A DNA stretch of 64,000 nucleotides from Luzula sylvatica. Its lineage: Eukaryota > Streptophyta > Magnoliopsida > Poales > Juncaceae. Under the pieces are notes generated by a model that worked only from the letters and a program-made list of their open reading frames with translations, was not told where the DNA came from and searched no databases. The DNA lies in NCBI GenBank assembly GCA_946800325.1, contig OX326956.1, forward strand, positions 46,733,052 through 46,797,051. Reading direction: 5' to 3'. The position numbers were made by a program, and so were the translations under genes. This document shows positions 58,255 to 64,000 of the stretch, one piece after another; within the stretch, counting starts at the first letter, position 1, and each line of letters starts with the position of its first letter.

Positions 58255-60085
58255 ACACTTTCGGACTCTCATAATCCGAAATTTGATGAATTTTCGGACT
58301 CCGAGAGTCCGAAAATTTTTGTTGCATTAACAACCTGCAAACTGATTAATGGATGAATTAACAAAAAAATTAATGAGTCACATGAAATTTCGGACTCTGA
58401 GAGTCCGAAATTCCATCCCCTCTCCCACCATACTAGTCCCATGAAATATCGGACTCTCAGAGTCCGAAATTTCATGTGACTCCATCTCCCTCCCCAAATT
58501 ATACCCAATAATACACACAATTAATATTTTTTTTAATAAAATCAATTATATATTTAAATAATTTTTAATGAATAATAAGAAAATCAAGATATATTTTAAT
58601 AAACTGTTATTACGTTTTCGAGTCGTTGGATTGTCCGTTCGGTTTTCATATCGTTCAGTTCATTTTATATCATTTGATTCGTTCGGTTTTCGTATCGTTC
58701 AATTGATTTTAATCAAGATATATTTAACATAATTTTAATATTATTCATTAAAAATTATTTACTACAAAAATATTTATTCTCATTTGATGAATAATTTTTT
58801 TAATAAATAATTTTTTAATAAATAATTTTTTAATCAATAATTTTTTTAAATATATAATTAATTTTATTAAAAAAAATATTAATTGTGTGTATTATTGGGT
58901 ACAATTTAGGTGTACCCAATAAATACAATTTGGGTTCAAGAAAATTCGGACTCTGAGATTCCGAAATTTAAATAGTGTGATGTGAAATATGTGAACTTTA
59001 CATATACACACAGTCACTCACACACATACACATACACATACATAGTCACTATTTAAATTTCGGACTCTCACACATGCACGTACACTATTTAAATTTGGGA
59101 CTCTCACACACACAGTCACTCACTCACACACATACACATACACATACACTATTTAAATTCCCGACTCTTAGAGTCCGGAATTTAAATAGTCTCACTCACA
59201 CACATACACAATCACTCACACACACATACACAGTCACTCACATATACACACACATACACGATCACACTTATATCCGGACTCTCAGAGTCCGGAATTTAAA
59301 TCGTTTCACTCACACACATACATAGTGAGTCACACACATACACAGTCACTCACATATTTAAATTTCGGACTCTCAGAGTCCGAATTTTCTTGAACCCAAA
59401 TTGTATTTATTGGGTACATCCAAATTGTGCCCAATAATACACACAATTAATATTTTTTTTAATAAAATTAATTATATATTTAAAAAAATTATTTATTAAA
59501 AAATTATTTATTAAAAAAATTATTCATTAAATAAGAATAAATATTTTTGTAATAAATAATTTTTAATGAATAATATTAAAATTATGTTAAATATATCTTG
59601 ATTAAAATCAATTGAACAATACGAAAACCGAACGAATCAAATGATATAAAATGAACTGAACGATACGAAAACCGAACGGACAATCCAACGACTCGAAAAA
59701 GTAATAACAGTTTATTAAAATATATCTTGATTTTCTTATTATTCATTAAAAATTATTTAAATATATAATTGATTTTATTAAAAAAAATATTAATTGTGTG
59801 TATTATTGGGTATAATTTGGGGAGGGAGATGGAGTCACATGAAATTTCGGACTCTGAGAGGGGATGGAAATTTCGGACTCTGAGATGAGAGTCCGAAATT
59901 TCATGGGACTAGTATGGTGGGAGAGGGGATGGAATTTCGGACTCTCAAGGTCCGAAATGTCATGTGACTCAATTATTTTTTTGTTAATTCATCTACAGTT
60001 TGCGGGCCGTTAATGCAACAAAAAATTTCGGACTCTCAGAGTCCGAAAATTCATCAAATTTCGGACTATGAGAGTCCGATAGTGT
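58255..60085. repeat. CGGACTCTCAGAGTCCG palindromes of the foldback element
   Basis: A dozen or more units of TTTCGGACTCTCAGAGTCCG and broken forms (such as CGGACTCTGAGAGTCCG and CGGACTCTCATAATCCG) are found in both arms and in the spacer. Because the arms mirror each other, each unit exists at least twice. Confidence 0.85.
58970..59360 (+). repeat. CA-rich microsatellite spacer of the foldback element
   Basis: The spacer is CACACACATACACA and CAGTCACTCACA repeats, broken by the CGGACTCT palindromes. His/Thr-rich frames here are artefacts. Confidence 0.85.
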
Positions 60086-60161
60086 CACAATTCAAATTTT
60101 GTTCAAAAGTTGTTTTTTTCTGAATAAACTTTGAAAATGTGTGTGCTGTTCACTTTTTTCC

Positions 60162-60930
60162 TTTTACAAACACTAAGAAAGGTTTCTTTTCGATTCATAG
60201 CAATCTTTTTATGTTTTGGGGAGTTCAAATAACGTGTTTTTAGATCATGTGTATGATATCTTTCACGACATAATTTTTCACCAAATTTTACAAACACTAA
60301 GAAAGTTTGTTTTTCGATTCATAACAATCTTTTAACGCTCTGAGGAGTCCAAATAACGTGCTTTTGGGATGATTTGGATCGCATATTTTACTACATAACT
60401 TTTTACCAAATTGTACAAACACTAAGAACGTTTTCTTTTCGATTCATATCAATAATTTTACGCTTTAAGGAGTTCAAATAATGTGTTTTTAGGTCATTTG
60501 GATCATTTTTTTTAATACATAACTTTTCACGAAATTGTACAAACACTAGGAACGTTTATTTTTCAACTCATAGCAATTTATTTACGCTTTGAGCAGTCCA
60601 AATAACGTGTTTTTAGATGGTTTGGATCGAATCTTTTATTACATAAGTTTCACCAAATTTTACAAGCACAAAGAAAGTTTGTTTTTCGATTCATAACAAT
60701 CTTTTTACGCTTTGAAGAGTCAAAATAGCGTTTTTTTTTTAGATGGTTTGGAACGGACATTTTATTACGTAAGTTTTCACCAAATTTTACAAACAATAAG
60801 AAAATTTATTTTTCGATTCATAACAATCTTTTAACGCTCCGAGGAACCCAAATAACGTGTTTTTGAGATGGTTTGGATCGAATCTTTTACTACGTAAGCT
60901 TTCACCGAATTGTACAAACACTAGATCAAT
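60162..60930. repeat. Satellite array, about 125-bp unit, right block
   Basis: About six more units continue the 56500-58178 array after the foldback insertion, with the same phrases. The array ends near 60930. Confidence 0.87.
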
Positions 60931-61725
60931 CGAAACATCTCATAATTTTGGCATATTATTTTTCTCAACCTTCCGATCAATCAAAAGTCTACAAAATTTT
61001 CAAGTATATATTTCCCATATCAATGAGCTAAGATAATATAATTATATTAATATGATATTTGATAAATGTTTTGAACTATTAATTATTTTTATTGACATAA
61101 ATACTAACAATTTTGTATGTTTTACTAGTTGAAAAAGAACATTATATTTCCATATTACCATATCATCGTGTACATACCAACAATATACGAATTATTTTTA
61201 TTTTTAGTACATAATATTTTCAAAAATAAAATATTAAAAAACCAAGAACTGTGTTTATTGTTGTATTAAAGAAAACTGACAAAAATATACTATCTTGAAC
61301 CATTAATTAACTTAATTTACACGATCAAATCATTAATAACTAATAAGTTTAAGTTTCTTATTCAATAACTTATTGTATACCCAATTTATGCAACATTTGA
61401 ATTGAATCTGACTGTAACTTAAAATTCTATTTTCTTCTTCTTGCTTGTTAGTTCTTTGTGGTCATTTTTTTTCTAGTTTCACCTTCCTTTTTTATATTTT
61501 TATTCTAATAAACTCCGTCCATAAAACCCCCTCATTGTTTACTATAATTATTGATTTATCGTCTATAATTTTAATGAAATACTTGGTTAATATATAATAA
61601 TTTTGGAAGACGGCCGTTAAGGAAAGTACAAAGTATATATATCCACCTATTCATTAAGGGAAAACAATCACACAAGACAACATAGAAAAACTTCTCGTTC
61701 CTCGTATTGGTCTCTCTTCGTAATA
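60931..61725. other. Upstream region of the kinase pseudogene
   Basis: AT-rich DNA. A TATATATATCC run at about 61632-61643, some 85 bp before the ATG, could be a TATA box. No other gene is seen. Confidence 0.4.
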
Positions 61726-62433
61726 ATGGAAAAAATTGATCAATGGCGTCGTGGAAAGATTCTCGGTTCTGGGGCGACGGGCACGGTCTCAATTGCAACG
61801 AGTTGCAATTTCGGGAAGGCTTTTGCCGTCAAATCCATGCAATTGGCTCGTGCGGAAGTACGTGAACAGAGGATTCTTTCTTCTCTCAATTCTCCTTTTG
61901 TTATCGCCTATTTGGGTTTCGATATCTCGATGGATTCTTCCACGGACCAACTGCTTTATAATTTGTTCATGGAGTATGCGCCTGGCAGGTCTCTCGCTGA
62001 TGAGATTAATAATCTTGATGGGCGCGTAACCGAGAGTTATATTCGCCGTCGAACATTTGAAATTCTCTCCGGTTTGGTTTATCTTCACGAGAATTGCATT
62101 GTGCATTGCGATTTAAAATGTCAGAATATTCTTATCGGTTCTGACGGGCTTGCTAAAATTGCTGATTTTGGGTGTTCGAAATTGGAACCAGCCGAAAATG
62201 AGGAGTTTCGGATAAGAGGTACGCCCATGTACATGGCGCCGGAGGTGGCGAGATGGGAAGAACAAGGGACTCAAGCTGGCGTGTGGGCCCTCGGTTGCAC
62301 GGTTATCGAGATGGCCACCGGAGGCGTCCCTTGGCAAGGATTCACCAATCCTGCCTAGGTTCTTTTCCACATTGGAAATTCTTCGAATGTACCGAATGTC
62401 CCCAAATGGATATCGAAACAGGGGAAAGATTTG
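61726..62433 (+). pseudogene. MAPKKK-like protein kinase, truncated by in-frame stop
   Basis: The open part, 61726-62358, encodes 210 aa of a Ser/Thr kinase of the plant MAPKKK17/18-like, intron-poor type, which would act in stress signalling upstream of MAPKKs. Seen motifs: Gly loop GSGATGTVS 14-22, K36, HCDLKCQN 127-134 (D129, K131), DFG 147-149 and APE 171-173. The usual Asp of the next conserved block (ADVW) is G185 here. A TAG follows codon 210. The same frame then continues with VLFHIGNSSNVPNVPKWISK, kinase-like, until homology stops at about 62433. The C-lobe end is missing. I read it as a pseudogene; a short expressed protein cannot be excluded. Confidence 0.75.
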
Positions 62434-62539
62434 CCATACCCTATTGTATTTGTATGTTATTATAGAGAGACAAAAAAAAAAAAAAATTTCTAATGTTCAA
62501 AGTCTAAATTTGTCATACCCTATTGTATTTGTATGTTAT
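62431..62539 (+). repeat. 30-bp direct repeat at the kinase break point
   Basis: 62431-62460 and 62510-62539 differ at one base (both contain CATACCCTATTGTATTTGTA). Kinase homology ends exactly at the first copy and an A-run lies between them. Confidence 0.85.
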
Positions 62540-63585
62540 GATTTGTGGTATAAAACCACCGAAGTCAATTTCTCAATTTCGAATCTATCTATATTTGTAG
62601 CGGTTATTTTTTATCATTATTTTTGTATTATATAAAATTAATAGGCCTAGTATAAATAGTTATAATAAAAATAAAATTATAATAATAATAATAACAACAA
62701 CAACAACAACAATATCATCATGTATTCCATCAAGGCCTACAGATGAGGATTTTCCATAAAAATTGGGTGTCATTCGATTCCGTCACTCCAAAATTGGACC
62801 AATGTTTTGGCTTACCGCCGCATCTTCCTTATAAATTTGTTTCTCATGTTTTTGATTCGGGTTTGGAGGTTGTCCGGTGGGCATTGAACATGAATTTGTT
62901 CATGCACTTAATGAAGGGTTGGATCTATCCTGATCAATGATAATTTGATCAAATTTAACTCCACCGTTACCTCCATTTCGATATTCTGTTTGTGTTAAAA
63001 AGGAAGTTGTTGTCTTTCTAATTTAAAAAACTTAAAAAAACTTCAATCGATAAGCAATAGACATAAGCTTAGAAGGTTTCATTTTTGGAAACAATAGACA
63101 AATATATATTTTCTCGTTCTCTCTATCTTTCTCTTGTTCTCTGTTTTATTCTTTGTCTTCTTCAAGGATCTCTGATTATACAAAAAACGCTACAAAGTAT
63201 CACAAACATACCATTTATTATTAAACAACACATATCCAACATACCCTCTAATTATTGAAGCTATTGGTTAGACAACAAACTGAAACTATTATACACGAGG
63301 AATTGAAACTGTTATACACGAGAATATGAATAATAAATTTATCTTCATCTCTAATTATTGAAGCTCTGAAAAATATTAGAGTGAATATTAGAGTACTTCT
63401 TTTCAATTTGTTTTCTTATATTTTTGGCTCAAAAAAATATCACAAAGAAAATTAGATCTGAATAGAGAAAGAAGAGATTTTCATTTAGCTAATAAAATAG
63501 TACCCATAGCAAAGAAAGAGGAAGTTGAGAGATGGAACACTGAAGAGCACTAGAGAAGCTCAGTACTCAGATGGGGAGAATCATC
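62540..63585. other. Intergenic DNA right of the kinase
   Basis: A short (AAC)n/(AAT)n microsatellite lies at about 62680-62712. A 65-codon frame (62743-62940, first ATG 62743) matches nothing I know. The rest is AT-rich with duplicated phrases (GAAACTATTATACACGAG near 63283, GAAACTGTTATACACGAG near 63306). Confidence 0.4.
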
Positions 63586-63802
63586 TCATGAGTTTCTCCA
63601 TGGAGAAAGTTGGTAGGGAAAGGAGTATACATCCTTCCATTCTTTTACGACAGGGTCAATAGAGCAACTTTTCCATTTTTTACTTGACGGAGAAAATAGA
63701 CAGATGTTACACTGAATCTCATCTTGATCCATGATAAATTGATAATTACATCCAACGGTTGAAAGATGTGCATGGACAAAGATTGATCCGGTGGGCACCA
63801 AA
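63586..63802 (-). CDS. Possible 3'-terminal exon, function unknown
   Basis: The minus strand is open from 63802 to a stop at 63586. A possible acceptor (TTTTAG) lies just upstream and there is no ATG at its start. The 71-residue reading has an aromatic and Ser-rich middle (QCNICLFSPSSKKWKSC) that faintly recalls F-box-associated or kelch-type beta strands. Earlier exons would lie further right, at or beyond the window edge. Weak evidence. Confidence 0.22.
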
Positions 63803-64000
63803 CTAAAACTTAAAAAAAATCCACACTGAATCTCATTTTTGGAATAATTTTCGATTTGATGTGATTTTTTTAAAACTACAACTAAAACTTAAAATTGTCT
63901 GAACTGTTCTGTAAATTGTCAGGAATATGTTTGTAATTCTCGATTTAATTTTTACTAGTAATTCTAAATCGTACCAAACTTGAATCATTGTTCTCATTAT

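Larger units (their letters stand above)
58179..60161. mobile_element. Foldback Mutator-like element, 1983 bp
   Basis: The ends read GGAAAAAAGTGAACAGTACA and, on the minus strand, GGAAAAAAGTGAACAGCACA. The flanks are a perfect 9-bp duplication, TTTTACAAA (58170-58178 and 60162-60170). The arms are roughly 790 bp each and pair almost fully; the spacer (about 58970-59360) is CA-rich. The arms and spacer carry many copies of CGGACTCTCAGAGTCCG. No transposase is present. The 9-bp duplication points to a Mutator-type enzyme in trans. Confidence 0.88.

Noticed and set aside
60103..60297. 64-codon minus-strand frame at the foldback/satellite junction
   Set aside because: It crosses the transposon boundary and the target duplication, so it cannot be an old gene.

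Overview
The window is nuclear DNA of a flowering plant, most likely a eudicot. The evidence is intron-rich genes with GT-AG junctions and AT-rich introns, full-size plant ABCB transporters, a plant MAPKKK-type kinase, and dense LTR, hAT and Mutator-like transposons. I cannot name the species. No tRNA, rRNA, CRISPR or bacterial-type operon was seen.

Host genes. Two full-length ABCB (P-glycoprotein type) genes lie in tandem on the + strand: gene A at 17802-24434 (13 exons, 1234 aa) and gene B at 50641-55616 (13 exons, 1233 aa). Eleven of the 13 exons have the same length in both, and all intron phases match, so they are a tandem duplicate pair now about 26 kb apart. At 61726 a single-exon MAPKKK-like kinase is cut by an in-frame stop and then loses homology; it looks like a pseudogene. 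A possible single exon of unknown type lies at 63586-63802 on the minus strand.

Transposon layout. 1-7683 is a Copia element (A) cut by the window edge, with an intact 1324-codon polyprotein. 7684-9213 is LTR-like DNA with short palindromes and a 190-bp tandem repeat. 10076-15793 is a 5.7-kb hAT-like element with a perfect 8-bp target duplication. 16217-17407 holds smaller relatives of that family, just upstream of gene A. 26366-43690 is a transposase pseudogene (hAT, TTF/ZMYM1-like) broken by a solo Copia-type LTR (27000-29275) and by a solo Gypsy-type LTR (30768-43220). Nested in the second LTR are a complete Copia element B (30850-39382, TSD ATGAA, LTRs that look identical) and two hAT elements with perfect 8-bp TSDs. 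43960-47290 holds LTR fragments, a hAT-like array and a foldback MITE. 47451-49864 is a Mutator-like element with a perfect 9-bp TSD and a surviving transposase N-terminus. 56500-60930 is a 125-bp tandem satellite split by a 2-kb foldback element (58179-60161) with a perfect 9-bp TSD.

Most striking pattern. Several unrelated repeats carry clusters of short perfect palindromes with a shared plan, CGTY-NN-RACG, each family with its own centre: CGTCATGACG in Copia, CGTTGCAACG at 7687-8099, CGTTTAAACG near 44370 and CGTTCGAACG near 56350. In the two cases where a TATA-like box can be placed, the cluster sits about 60 bp upstream of it. This suggests inverted transcription-factor half-sites in LTR promoters. 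All homology and identity statements come from reading by eye; no alignment or database search was run.
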